Shown here: piece after piece, positions 23,550-34,774 of the stretch
Numbering within the stretch: the stretch's first letter is position 1
How the letters are laid out: every line of letters begins with the position of its first letter
NCBI GenBank assembly: GCA_022410635.1
Contig: JAJVDF010000281.1
Coordinates: 89,018 to 153,017, forward strand
Reading direction: 5' to 3'
From: Tretioscincus oriximinensis
Lineage: Eukaryota; Chordata; Lepidosauria; Squamata; Gymnophthalmidae
Length of the DNA: 64,000 nt
Notes under the pieces: model-generated
Databases searched by the model: none
The model's input: only the letters and a program-made list of their open reading frames with translations
Told to the model about the DNA's origin: nothing
Position numbers and translations under genes: made by a program

Positions 23550-23815
23550 AATTTTTGCAATGCACCCAGAAAAAAAGTTCCTTTGACACCAGACTATTCC
23601 TTTGCTGATGTTTTCTGAAATGTCCATGCCTGCAGCCACAGAGAAGAGAAGCCTTCCCATGTATACAGATTCTTAATGGGATTACCAGGATACTGTGAGA
23701 AGACACTAGCACAAAACAATGCAGATTCACATACTGAGCATGCTTGATTTTTACTTCCTGGTTAGTTGTCTGTTCCAAGTGGATTTAAAGGTTCCTAATG
23801 GTTTGGTTGTAAAAA
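23550..23815 (+). repeat. Unclassified dispersed repeat
   Basis: It shares blocks with 26130-26345 in the same orientation: TTTTTGCAATGCACC-GAAAAAA, TTGCTGATGTTTTC, CCTGCAGC, GAGAAGCCTTCCC, TAATGGGATTAC and GAGCATGCT. It also matches 18585-18675 in reverse. No protein is visible. Confidence 0.6.
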
Positions 23816-23999
23816 GATAAAGATAGGTATGCATGGACTTGCAATTGGGTTATTATGGATTTTAAAACCATTGTGATTTTTAACATGTCATGTAGCGGGT
23901 CTAAATTAAGTGCACACTGTTCCAGTTTGGCTGTACAGACTGACCAATCGTATTTATTTTTCAAGCTGCTTAAAGATTAATTTTCATTATTTTATTTAT

Positions 24000-24140
24000 T
24001 TACATTTATATCCCACCCTATACCTGAAGGTCTCAAGGCAGCTAACAATAAAAATAAGATAACAAAATTATATTCAAATATTAAAACAGTGCCTGAAAGT
24101 GGGGTGGGGGGGAAGCTATTCCTCAAACAAAAGGCCAGGT
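24000..24140 (-). mobile_element. LINE 3' tail, reverse orientation
   Basis: TTTATTTACATTTATATCCC then ACCCTATACCTGAAGGTCTC is the reverse complement of the L2-like 3' end seen at 4900-4955. Confidence 0.65.
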
Positions 24141-24710
24141 TAAAGGTATGACTACTGGATTCTTCACATAACTTACTTCTACAAATAAATCAAGCGCTTG
24201 GTTAACGTCCAAATTGTTTAAAGAGATCGTAACTATTTTGCTGGGTTTGTCCATGTACTGATCTATGCAATGCTTTTAAGCAGACAACATCAAACTTATT
24301 GAACTCATTGCTGGAATGTTTGAGCTTTTATGCATTCCAGAAGAGGACATTATTTGCTTCACCATCCACCCCATAGTCTTCTTCAAGATCTATTGGGTCT
24401 ACACACTAGTGCAGTTTAGAGAGCCCTTACTTACTCTTGGCATGCTTCATCCATGCCAGATGTAGCATAATCCAGATCAGGAGCCTCCTTATTTGAATTA
24501 CTACTGGACTCGTTGAACCATTAGATAACTAGTGTGGGCCATTTCAGTTCACGTGGACATGGAGAAAACTCCAAAAAATGGAGGCGTGCTTTGGGTTACT
24601 GAAAGACTCATTTGGGGTGGCACACTGGAGCTCACTGCTGTAATGTGTTCTCTAGAAGTTCTGAGACTAGAAACTTAAGTGCTGTTTCAACAAGCACTTT
24701 TAATCAACTT

Positions 24711-24820
24711 TTTTTTTTTTACAAGAAAGAAAGTTTTATTGATGATTCCAAAAGCATACATTTGTGTAGAATCATATTTACATTACATCACATAAAGAAG
24801 AAAATAATTACATTACATAA
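24711..24820 (-). mobile_element. Short L1-type retro-insertion flanked by a 15-base target-site duplication
   Basis: The flanks ACTTTTAATCAACTT at 24696-24710 and 24821-24835 are identical. The insert begins with a T run (a poly(A) tail on the minus strand) and is about 110 bases long. Variable-length duplication plus poly(A) points to L1-style target-primed insertion. The target is a MITE of the family at 13250. Confidence 0.7.
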
Positions 24821-24984
24821 ACTTTTAATCAACTTGAGCCCTTAAAAACTGAAGTAAATGTGGGAGGTATTTTTATCTGAGCTTAATCCAGTTTTTCAAG
24901 ACTGAAAATGGATTAAATTTACACATCAGTACATCATCATGGATGCCTCACCGCAAGAACCCTCGGAATCTAGCTACAAAATTT

Positions 24985-25110
24985 GCACAGGCCTCAATAA
25001 TGCATTTTGGGGGATCTATTACAATTTGTCTAATGTGTTGTAGAAGTGTTGTAACAGAGAGCCCAAAAATGCATTACTGAGCCTGTGTGAACTGGGACTA
25101 AAGCTGGAGA
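24985..25110. repeat. Fragment of a MITE with 'GCATTTTAGGGATCTGTTAC' type ends
   Basis: AATGCATTTTGGGGGATCTA, TTACAA, TAATGTGTT and TTGTAACAGAGAGCCCAAAA-ATGCATTA form inverted blocks. Related stretches lie at 33225-33260, 56430-56510 and 59465-59590. Confidence 0.5.
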
Positions 25111-25139
25111 CACATGTGGGGCTAAAAGGTGGATTTACT

Positions 25140-26125
25140 GGCTATTTCAGGATTTAAGGAGATGCCCGTTCATCTGCACATATGCGTGCGAAGAACAGTA
25201 GGTGGGTGAGAAGAAGTCACTTTAATATCAGAGACAAATCTTCCCTCCTGTCAAGTGTCTTCCATACTGCTTTGCGATTGTGGGTCCCGATTGGTGGGTT
25301 ACCTTCCCCTTTGTTCGCACAACCACATCTGTGCAGGACACATGCAAGGAAAAATCAGGTTTCAGGCGGCCTCTGCCATGAGAGCTAGAAAAATCAGCTC
25401 TCATTAAACCTGCAGCAAGGCAGGTTTGTAGCAATTGTATCACTCACAACCCACCATCCAGAGGACGCTTCCATGCAGACATAAATCCTGTGTGTGTCTG
25501 CAGCCTGAGTGAGTTTTGGGGTTGGGCTAGAATAACTGAAGCCATGTAATTGAGGTGCCACTAGTGTCTCATTATGCTTTATATAGTTGTCTTCTGTATT
25601 GAGAATGAAACTTACCATTACTTGGCTTATAGAATCCAGCACATTTACTTGAAAAACAAACGTACTGAAGGAAATAGCCTGGGCTGCTTGGAATAACATG
25701 AGGCATAATATATAACACATGTGCTGGAAAGAGCTTGAAGAAAGGAGCACATGAGGCCAAATAGCAACTATAAATGCAAACATTCCCAAAGTGGAACGAG
25801 CTGTTTTCTTGGCCCCAACAGGCTGCAGAAATATATACATAGCTTTTCAGTGCAATGGGATAACACAAAAATTAACTATTAGATAGGAAAGAATCCTAAT
25901 ATATTGTAATTATATAAAGTGGAAGAAAGAGGAGAAAAACATTTTCATGGTTTTTCAAGGACAAGGATCTCAGCAGGGTGCCACCCGAGTGGTACAAGTT
26001 GAAGGTGTAGGATCTTTGAGTCAAGGCAAAGCAGTAAAGATAAGTAGCCAAACCTAGATGGTCTTACCCTAGGGTCCCAATGATTTTATTTACTTAGTTA
26101 CTTATATTTAGTTACTTATACTTAT
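25140..26125. other. Intergenic, no gene seen
   Basis: Open minus-strand frames at 25394-25868 overlap in two reading frames, lack motifs, and are not supported as genes. Confidence 0.4.
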
Positions 26126-26129
26126 ACAC

Positions 26130-26345
26130 GGGGAGTTCAGAAAGCAATTATACTGAGTTTTTGTAATGCACCTGGAAAAAAGGTCCTTTTCCCCTCAATA
26201 TTCTTTAGCTGATGTTTTGCAAAATTGACATACCTACAGCTGGGAAGGGGAGAAGCCTTCCTGTGTATCTCTCCTTAACGGGATTACGCCAGGAAGAATC
26301 ACTGGCTGAGCATGCTCAGTTGTCTCGCTGATTCCATGCTGATTT
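26130..26345 (+). repeat. Unclassified dispersed repeat
   Basis: Copy of the family at 23550-23815 (GCAATTATACTGAGTTTTTG, AATGCACCTGGAAAAAAGG, CTGATGTTTTGCAAAATTGAC, GAGAAGCCTTCCTGTGTAT, GCTGAGCATGCTCAG). Confidence 0.6.
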
Positions 26346-26628
26346 ATACAAGTGTGTTGGCTGCACTCCACAATTGTTTCTCACATTGTGAATTTTAATC
26401 CCACATGTCCCTTGCAGCCTTACTTACTTTTCTTCTATTTTAAAAAAACTTGAAGCAGCAAACAAAAAATTGGGATGCTAGCAAAAAACAATCCAAATTC
26501 TATCCACAGTGATTTTCACTCTCATGTCCAACACAAGCAATTTACCAAGATATCTTAGAACACTATACACTCAAGTCACTTTGGGGGTGCATAGACCCCT
26601 CTATGCATTTTCTTTTGCCATAGATTTA

Positions 26629-26867
26629 GAAGAAAAGGAGGAGGACTGGGTTTTTATTCCCTTCTTTTCTCACCTGAAGGGCCTCAAAGTGACTTACAAG
26701 CTTATTTTTTGCTCAAAGGTTTACATTCTGTCTTCCCTACCACACTGTGATGGTCCCCATTTATCGAATAACTGGGCTGGCTAGACTGAGGCCAATAGAA
26801 GACAGCTGACACAGATCTCAGTACCTCTGCTGAAACACCAGGGCTCTTAACTGCTGTACCACTGTGG
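26629..26867 (-). mobile_element. tRNA-derived SINE with GAA/TTC tail
   Basis: Same family and orientation as 6981-7245: AGGAGGACTGGGTTTTTA, CTTTTCTCACCTGAAGGGCC, AAAGTGACTTACAAGC. The right end (CTCTTAACTGCTGTACCACT) is the inverse of a tRNA-like A-box region (AGTGGTACAGCAGTTAAGAG). Confidence 0.75.
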
Positions 26868-26869
26868 TT

Positions 26870-29800
26870 TGCTATTGCCTAGTTCTGAGGAAAGCCTGGA
26901 GATCAAATCTTCTGCTTTCCAAACAGTTTAATCTATCATTGAGCAGCAAGCACATGCATTCCTTAAGTCACACTTCCCAAAAAATACTTCTGGAAAGGCT
27001 CCTCCCTATCTCACAGTATTGTAAAGCCTCTGCTATTGATGGATTTGCTTGAAGATGAATTTTCAAAAGCCATTGTTGAAAGGTGTGGATGCTGAGGTCA
27101 CAGTATGAACTCTGAAGCAAGGTGTGTAAGCAATGTGTGTAGATAAGACTTACACTACTCATCGAAATAAATTTACTTCCTGGAGCCAGTCCCCACCCAG
27201 GAGAATAAACATGAAGTTTTTCAAAATGTGCACCGTTCCCTCACTCCCGCTCTTGTATTCCCATTTCTACTCTAAAGATCAAAGATTTAATGCAATAACC
27301 CACAACTTGATTTTCAACCTGCTAACACCAGCAAAATTTGAATAGCTAAACATTGGAGGTATCCCAAACTTTTATGCAAATCTCACTGGATTAACAGGAT
27401 CTGGGACTTAATGCTCCTTGAATTTATGCACTACCAAACGCACACTATGCCGGGGTCAGTGGACCATCAAAATAAATTTATTAAGAAATGGTTACCCTTA
27501 ATTTCTGCAGCCGAGACAGATGGCTCTCTTAACCCTTATATTACCCCCCATTACTCTTAAATAAAAAATTGAGGCAGTTTGTAACCTTCATCCTACCTTT
27601 TAAATGATCATCCCCTTTGATGGTTGATCCATTATCTCTCAAAATGGTCCTTTTCTGGTTACCATTGCTTATTTTACACCAATTGGATAAACGTTGCTTC
27701 TGTTTTATTAAGCTGTATCAGAGTTCTTTCTTGAATGGAACACAGCTTTATTGTACCTTATTCTCCTGTTTGTATTGCTTGGATTTCGATAAAATATGTG
27801 GTTTTTTAAAAATGTGCACCTTCATTAGATTTGCAGCTGGAAGGTAAGTCACTAGGAAGTTTCATTGTTCAATCATTCAGTTACAAAATGAGTGTTAACA
27901 TGTAGGGAAGCGTTGTAAATCATTCTACGTTTTTCAGTCCAAGTAGGACTACGTTGGAATAGTGGCAAGTATTAACTAGTCCAAGCTTTCGTAATAAGTT
28001 ATTGGCTGAAAACTAAACATAGCATGAATGTAATTATCATGACGGGAACAAATCATGTAATTTGGAACTAATGACTTTTTTCCTTTTCCTTTATTCAATT
28101 CAGTTTTTTAAAAATTCAAAGTAAGATTTTGTCAAGAAATTTAGGGGGCTGAAATTCTGGTTTAGGTCATAGAATCCAATCATCCAGGCTTAACATCAGT
28201 GCTCCAGAAAACTGGGCTCCATGAGAAATGTTGGTGCGTTTCTTTAGCTCTCATGCCAGAGTCATATCCTTGCTGGGAAATAATGAGGAAACACAGCATG
28301 AAAAAACATCTACGGAAGTTCATGCTGCCTGCCTTTTTCTTGCTAGTTTTTAAGGTGCTACAAGATTCCTTGCTAGATATTCTACCCTAGACTAATTTGG
28401 CAACTTCTTTGAACTCTACTTTCAGACAGCTATTCTAGCATTGAGCAGAATGCTAACCTTTATGTAGAACCATGTAGTGTTGTGCTCTCTCTGTATTTGC
28501 ACATCACCAATGTGACTCTAACATCTCCACAGTGGGAACTGTTGGAGAAGGGCAGGATATACATTTCTAAATAAACAAATAAATAATGGATGTGTTGATT
28601 AGGTCATTCAGTAACTATTCATGAAGACTAGGACCTGATTCACACTAGGGCTGCTTCCCCACTGCAAGTTTTAAGTTGCTTTTTAAAAAAGCAAGGCAAC
28701 ACATTTACAACCATGTCCCCATTTACCTTCATTCTTCCTCGCAGTTCCCTCTCTGTCCTCAACACATGGTAATCATAAGCCCAGAAATCATTGCTATGCT
28801 TGCCTGACTACAAGCCCCAGCATTCTCTAGGAGACCACATACAATTCCCAGGCATTCTCTGCTAGCCAAAAGCCAACTTTACACATTCAAAGTTCTGGAG
28901 GGAGATTTCTTTTGGACCTTACAAAAGTTGGATGATATGTGGTGACAATTTACTCCAAATGCAAATTCAGCCTGTTTTAAGTATCATTTCTGTAAATATC
29001 CTTCATGGAGATGCAGTCTTAGTGTGTAAGCACATTTTTATATATACATTACATATATATATTTCATAGATACAATGTTTGTTTGTGTAGTAATTTTAAT
29101 TATTGTTAGGACAATAGAAACCAGAAATAGATTCCAAACATTCTATTTTATTTTTCTTTCAAAATATACAACTTAATCAATTTGATATTTTTTTTAATAT
29201 TTAAACATTAAAATATACAAAAATACTCCTGTACAGAATATGGACGAAAGAAACTAACAGATGTTTTGCTATGACATCAGGGGAAATTTTATTTATTTAT
29301 TTATTTATTTATACTTATACCACGCCCTATACCCGAAGGTATAGGGCACTGCTTCTACTTCTGTGCTATTAGGAATAAGAACACAGCTCCCTTTTTCATG
29401 TAGAGTATTTGTAATAAAACTACCTCAAGTTAGTGTGAAATAATTTCATTTGGATTAACTATAGCCATGCATCTTTGCATTAAACAGTTTGATTCACATT
29501 AGAAGTGGAACAAAGTGTACTAACTTGCAAATTATTGTTATAGATTATATCATGGCCAGTTACATGCAGCATCTGGTTAATTTCAGCACTGTCATTGAGG
29601 ACAGCTCTAAAGATGCTTCTGAAGGCATTTTGAAGATACTCTGGATCCAAGCTGCAGTTATATCATTTTTTCTTCATTATACAGATCTATCCTACATGCA
29701 AATATTTGCCACTAAAGAGCTTTTAGCAGGGTTACAACACTCTACCAGTAATCCAGGGCCTTATTCCTATGCTATATAATAACTACATTTTCCATTGAGT

Positions 29801-30840
29801 GAACTAACAAGTTAGGGTGGAACTGATTAATCATTGGCTAATGGGAAGATTTCAAATTGATTGAATAAATAACGCTAAGAGCCAAACCACACATGTTGTA
29901 AAAATACATAATTCATTTTCCTTTCTCACGACAGGCTCTAAGGTCTTGGGTAGGACCAGGAGGGACCTTTTAAATGACATAAATTGCCCTTCCCAAAAAT
30001 AAACCAAACCATTGGGAAAAAGAAAACATAAAATATAGTTCCAATGCTAATAGCAACAGCCTGCTATGCAGTTAAAGATATTGTATGCAATACTCCATTG
30101 CCATGTTAGGAAAATGAGCTCATGCTGATTTTTACAAAACTGCTTAAGGCAATTTCCATGCTTGCTGATATACTAGAAGAAGCTGCTTGCAAACATATAC
30201 AGTAGTGAGATTCCATACCAGAACCATCTTAAGGTTTTCTACTCTTGATCAACAATAGTAGTCCAACACTACTCTACAACCATATCACCATCTTAGAAAT
30301 CTACACCATGTTTAATTTGAGACGAGGATTAACAAGCAAAGTAGGGGGAATAGCATAAGCATAAAAAGCATAAGAGGGAATAGAACATATAATAATACAT
30401 GCACAATTAAGAGCTGTATTAGATAAAAGATTAGCATGTGCTCAAACTGTTCTAGTAGATGGTTGGAAAGACAACACAAAATTGACGATGCAAAGATTAT
30501 ATGAATATATTATTGATGTTTTCATCACACTGGCAGCATATAAATTGATGTTATAGCAGTAGAAATATCAAATTGTATAATCCAGAAAATATACAGAAAA
30601 AAGTTTACTGTAAACAAAAATGGCTAGTAGTAAAGAATTATATATTACGTATATAAAATTAGGAGTGATGTAGCAAAATTAAAATTAAGATTCCAAATAT
30701 AATGTCATAGCAAGTAGAAAGGATGGATAAAACACACACACATAAAATCCAAAACATTACTGTAATTATAAAGGTTAATATCATTTGAAATTGCAAAGTT
30801 TAATATAATTTTTTGGATAATATTCAGTAAAAGAATTGCA
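26870..30840. other. Intergenic, no gene seen
   Basis: About 28300-28395 is a copy of the 48.7-kb repeat family. 29285-29345 is a reverse LINE 3' tail ((ATTT)n then ACCACGCCCTATACCCGAAG). The rest is AT-rich, and frames are short and without motifs. Confidence 0.45.
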
Positions 30841-30842
30841 GG

Positions 30843-31127
30843 CACGGATAGCTCAGTCGCTAAGGAATCCGTCTCTCATCTGGGAGATAGGGTTTCGAAG
30901 CCCTGTGTCGGATGTGGGGAGGGAGGAGCACCTTCCACTAGCCTGTAGCTCTAGACAACCCAGCTATTCGAAAGCATGAATTGCAAGAAATTGCAGCTGA
31001 CTGCAAGTAGATACATGGTGGGGAAGATAGAATGTAAGCCTTTGGGCAAAAATACCCTTGTAAGCCTTTTGAGTCCCTTTGAAAGGTAAGAAAAGTGGTA
31101 TATAAGAACCCAGTTCTTCTTCTTCTT
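30843..31127 (+). mobile_element. tRNA-derived SINE, plus-strand copy with visible tRNA-like head
   Basis: The head carries an A-box-like TAGCTCAGTCGC (30849-30860) and a B-box-like GGTTTCGAAGCC (30891-30902), spaced as in a tRNA promoter. The body continues to TTGGGCAAAAATACCC and AAGTGGTATATAAGAACCC and ends in a TTCTTCTTCTT tail. It is the best copy here for orienting the family. Confidence 0.8.
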
Positions 31128-31274
31128 TATCTGGCCTGCAAAATGTTGTCACTGCCATCTGTCCTGATTAGCAGCTGACTAGTCACGGGCTCACAGTAAC
31201 ACACCCCTTGCCTTTTCAATAGCACATGCACACAATGCGCACTTCATGACACTAGATAGCCCAAAAACTAGGAA

Positions 31275-31372
31275 TTTGCTCATAGTTTTTTTTAAACTAT
31301 AGTCCGGCTCTCCAACGGTCTGAGGAACAGTGAACTGACCCCCTATTTAAAAAGTTTGAGGATCCCTGTAGT
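31275..31372 (-). mobile_element. hAT-like MITE fragment
   Basis: AGTCCGGCTCTCCAACGGTC, TGAGGAACAGTGAACTGACC and AAAAAGTTTGAGGATCCCTG resemble a common reptilian non-autonomous hAT element with a CAGGGATCCTCAAAC-type end. Confidence 0.5.
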
Positions 31373-31374
31373 AG

Positions 31375-34300
31375 ATGCTAAGAAAACTTTTTTTGAAGCA
31401 ATTAGAATTTTAAGAGTGAAAGTCTGAGCTTTTGTATTTTGACAATTCATAGATAAGATAAAAATATACAGAATTTTAAAAGCTTATGGGCTCAGCTGCA
31501 AAGTTCACAGTATTTTGGGAAACAGACCTAAGCATTTCAATATTTGAATGAAAAAGAAAACTCATTCTAGACAGTCAACTCTCTTTGTATATTATCTGTT
31601 AAGCTCAGTGAGTGTCCTTAATCTTTGCACAGATGGTACTACAACTCAATTACTTTGTGTTCAGCTAATAGCAGTCTGTTAACAGTTAATGAAGTAAGTG
31701 GGGAAAAACAGAAAATACGCCCATCTCTGGTAGTGCTGCCTATAAGTAGTAAAAACCAGGGCCTGGCTTTGTTATCACTGATGTTGACACTGAAACCTAG
31801 GTTGCATTCATATGGTTAACCTTTATAGTGTTATAATGTAGTTCTGTCTTCATTGTTCACCATCCATAAGCATCAAGATATTGCCTTTTTTCTCATTAAT
31901 CTGTCTTCATCTCCCACGAATGCCTGCTTACATCCTAGTTTGAGATTGGATGATCTGTATCTTTTCTGTCATTGGCTCTGTTTATAAAAGTTTCCTTTTA
32001 TAATCACCCGAGGTTTGAAGACCGCTAAGATTTTTTTCTACTCACCATTGCAGCTTTTACCTGTAAAAAACCAAATGATTAGTACGCTAAGGCCTCTGAT
32101 CATACTGCAGCAGAACAGACAGGCACAGGCTCATGAGAAAGGATTGGGTCTCAGCAGCTCTTGCAGGCAATGTCCACATGGTATGTCACAATGCAGTGCT
32201 ACAAGTAAACATTGCACTATGGAAGTTACACAAAAATACTAACTGGAAAAAGTGTAAATACAACTGTTTCTAGCACTACCACAGCTGGATTCCCACAATT
32301 ACATATGGCAAATCCCCAAAATCTTTCTATAAAAGCATGAAAAAAAAATGTGTGGCTGCATCTCTAATTAGGCAGATATCTTATTAGACTAGTGGTGACG
32401 ATGACAAAGATGAATTATCAAAAATAAAAAAATTAAAATTAACAATATCATACAAGTTGGTCTTATCAGACTTAGTGGAATATTGCAATACTGAGCCAGC
32501 AATATTGAGCCCACCCCCTTGTGTGGCTGGTAGATACCGAAAATCTAAAGCTATGCTGATGTGCTGCCAACTTTTCCACTCATTTCCTACATTTTCTGAG
32601 AAGTTTCAACATGTAGTGGATTTTAATAATATATAGCAAAATGTATTGCTGCAACTGTGCTTTTGGTAACATCAAATGTGATTAAAACAGAAATTTTGTT
32701 TTAGGGTTTTTTCCATGCTTTTAGGTTTTTTTCATGAAGCCACTACAACAGGATTTGGTGTAACTTGAACTACAGTTGCTATGACAGTTTTAAATTATAA
32801 CCTTCAAGCTTGAGTTGAGCGTAATCTATAATTATACCTATCCTGTTTAAGCCTACAGAAGTTGTGATCTAATTCCACAGTGAAAATAAATTCTTTTTGC
32901 TTTCAATTTTCACAAACCTTACCTACTGTATATCTGAAACTTAGTACTACTTCAGATAGTTAGCCTTTTCCTAGCCAAAACACTTAGTTTGTTAGAAATG
33001 ACTTTTTTTTCCCCTTCACAGGGTCATATGCTCAGGAAGTCAAAGAAGTTTGATATTAAAAGCAGCTTTCTTTTCTCCTTTTTTCTGTAGTTTTCTAAAA
33101 ACCAGTGAAATAGTCCAGATATCTGGAAGAACTTTACAGATGATTGTCTGGTATTCAAACATTTTCTGGAAAAGAAACTCAAGAACATTTCATAATAAGG
33201 TTGGAAGAGAGCATCTCCAGGCCCTGTTTACACAGACTTGGTAATGCATTTTAGGGAGTTCACTATTCCACATTTTCTGCATTGGAATCGTGGTACAACA
33301 TTTTAGAACTGTTAGTCAGCAGAATTACATGCCACGAATGCAGCAATTGTACCTTTGCTCCATGTGTTTTAAATGGCTGACAGTTCCTAGAATTGTCAAC
33401 TGTGAGAAATACACAGTATGAAATAACAGTGACCGAGACTGTATTTTNAAGGGCTATTTGCGCACTTAGATTGTTCTGCAAATATTGGAAAAACAGAAGA
33501 AGGGCAGGATTGATCAGAAAATGTTGGAGACACCAGTAAGTAATCACTCCTGCCCTGCCTGATGTTAGAAGGGACAGCAGCGATCTGCTCTAGTATATGA
33601 TGGAAGAAACAGCACCTTGTTCCTCAGAACACACCCACCCTTTAGCTATGCCCACAACTTCTAGAATTGAACAGTGGGATTTCCCAAGCAGAGATAGTTT
33701 CAGAATTGTCTGGATGTGGCTGTTTCACCACCATTAAAAGAAATGAGATTTGATCTCATAAGTGAACTATTTAGAATAGGTTATTCTGATTTTAGTCTGC
33801 TTCGGGGAAGAAAATCTCAAGAACGTCCCCCATACAGGGTTTTGCCATTAAATCAATTTGGATTTAATGGCAAAACTGTGAGTTCAATATATGGGGTAAA
33901 TGTTTTCTATTTTGTTTTAAGCACCTATGGGAATGGAGCTGATGTGATCTTAATAAATTAATATAAAAGGGTGGGAAGCAAGTAATATTATATATGGGGT
34001 TCTTCTATTGAAGGAATCTGACGTGTTCCTGAGGAAACAAGTACTGTATATAGATACTGCTTCTTCTAGGCTTTGAAGACCAAGGCTGTAATCATACTTA
34101 TACTTATTAAAAAAGACATATAAGGAGGAGCAAGATTATAAGCATGCATATTGTTTATATCCATATTACCCCCTTCCGTCTGGAACCTTTCATTTTTCTG
34201 TAGCATTCCCAAAGGCTCGAAGAGTCACCTAGTAGATGTCCACCAGCGACCTAAATCATAAGATTTTTCCACCTGATTAAAACATATCTCTTCTTCTAAG

Positions 34301-34470
34301 TCTTTGAAGATTAGTTTCTCTTGAATGTAGTCCTCCTGAGATGGGAGGATTATATTTTTAGTATATATTTTCTATTTTATCAGATACTGTTATTTTTATT
34401 TGAATATTTTGACACCTCCTCATGGGACTTTTGGGGTAAAGGGACTGGGTGTTGATACTTGTAAGGTTAA
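31375..34470. other. Intergenic, AT-rich, no gene seen
   Basis: It contains a 16-base-pair hairpin at 33839-33876 and a MITE end at 33225-33260. No conserved coding block was found. Confidence 0.4.
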
Positions 34471-34771
34471 GGGAGGAGGAGGAGGAGGAGAAGAAAAGGA
34501 CTGTGTTTTCATACCCCGCTTTTCTCACCTAAAGGGACTTAAAGCAGCTTACAAACTTATTTTTCGCCCCAAGACTTATGCTCCATCTTCTCCACCACAC
34601 TTTGATGGTCCCCATTTATCTAATCACAATTTCTTAATTTATAATAGCTGGGTTGGCTACAGCTGAGGCCAGTAGAAGACGCTACCCTTCTCCACAGTTG
34701 ACACAGAGTTATGAACTTGGTATCTCTGCTGAAACACCAGGTCTCTCAGCCCTGTACCACTGTGCCTCTGA
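34471..34771 (-). mobile_element. tRNA-derived SINE with (GGA)n/(GAA)n tail
   Basis: Starts with GGAGGAGGAGGAGGAG, then AAAAGGACTGTGTTTTCATA, CTTTTCTCACCTAAAGGGAC and AAAGCAGCTTACAAAC. The head at the right end reads CCTGTACCACTGTGCCTCTG. Same family as 26629-26867. Confidence 0.75.
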
Positions 34772-34774
34772 GCA

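Noticed and set aside
25394..25868. 148- and 98-codon minus-strand frames
   Set aside because: They overlap in two frames with no family signature or splice support.
30843..30910. Possible functional tRNA gene
   Set aside because: The A-box and B-box are those of a SINE head. The sequence continues into the SINE body and tail and does not form a convincing mature tRNA.
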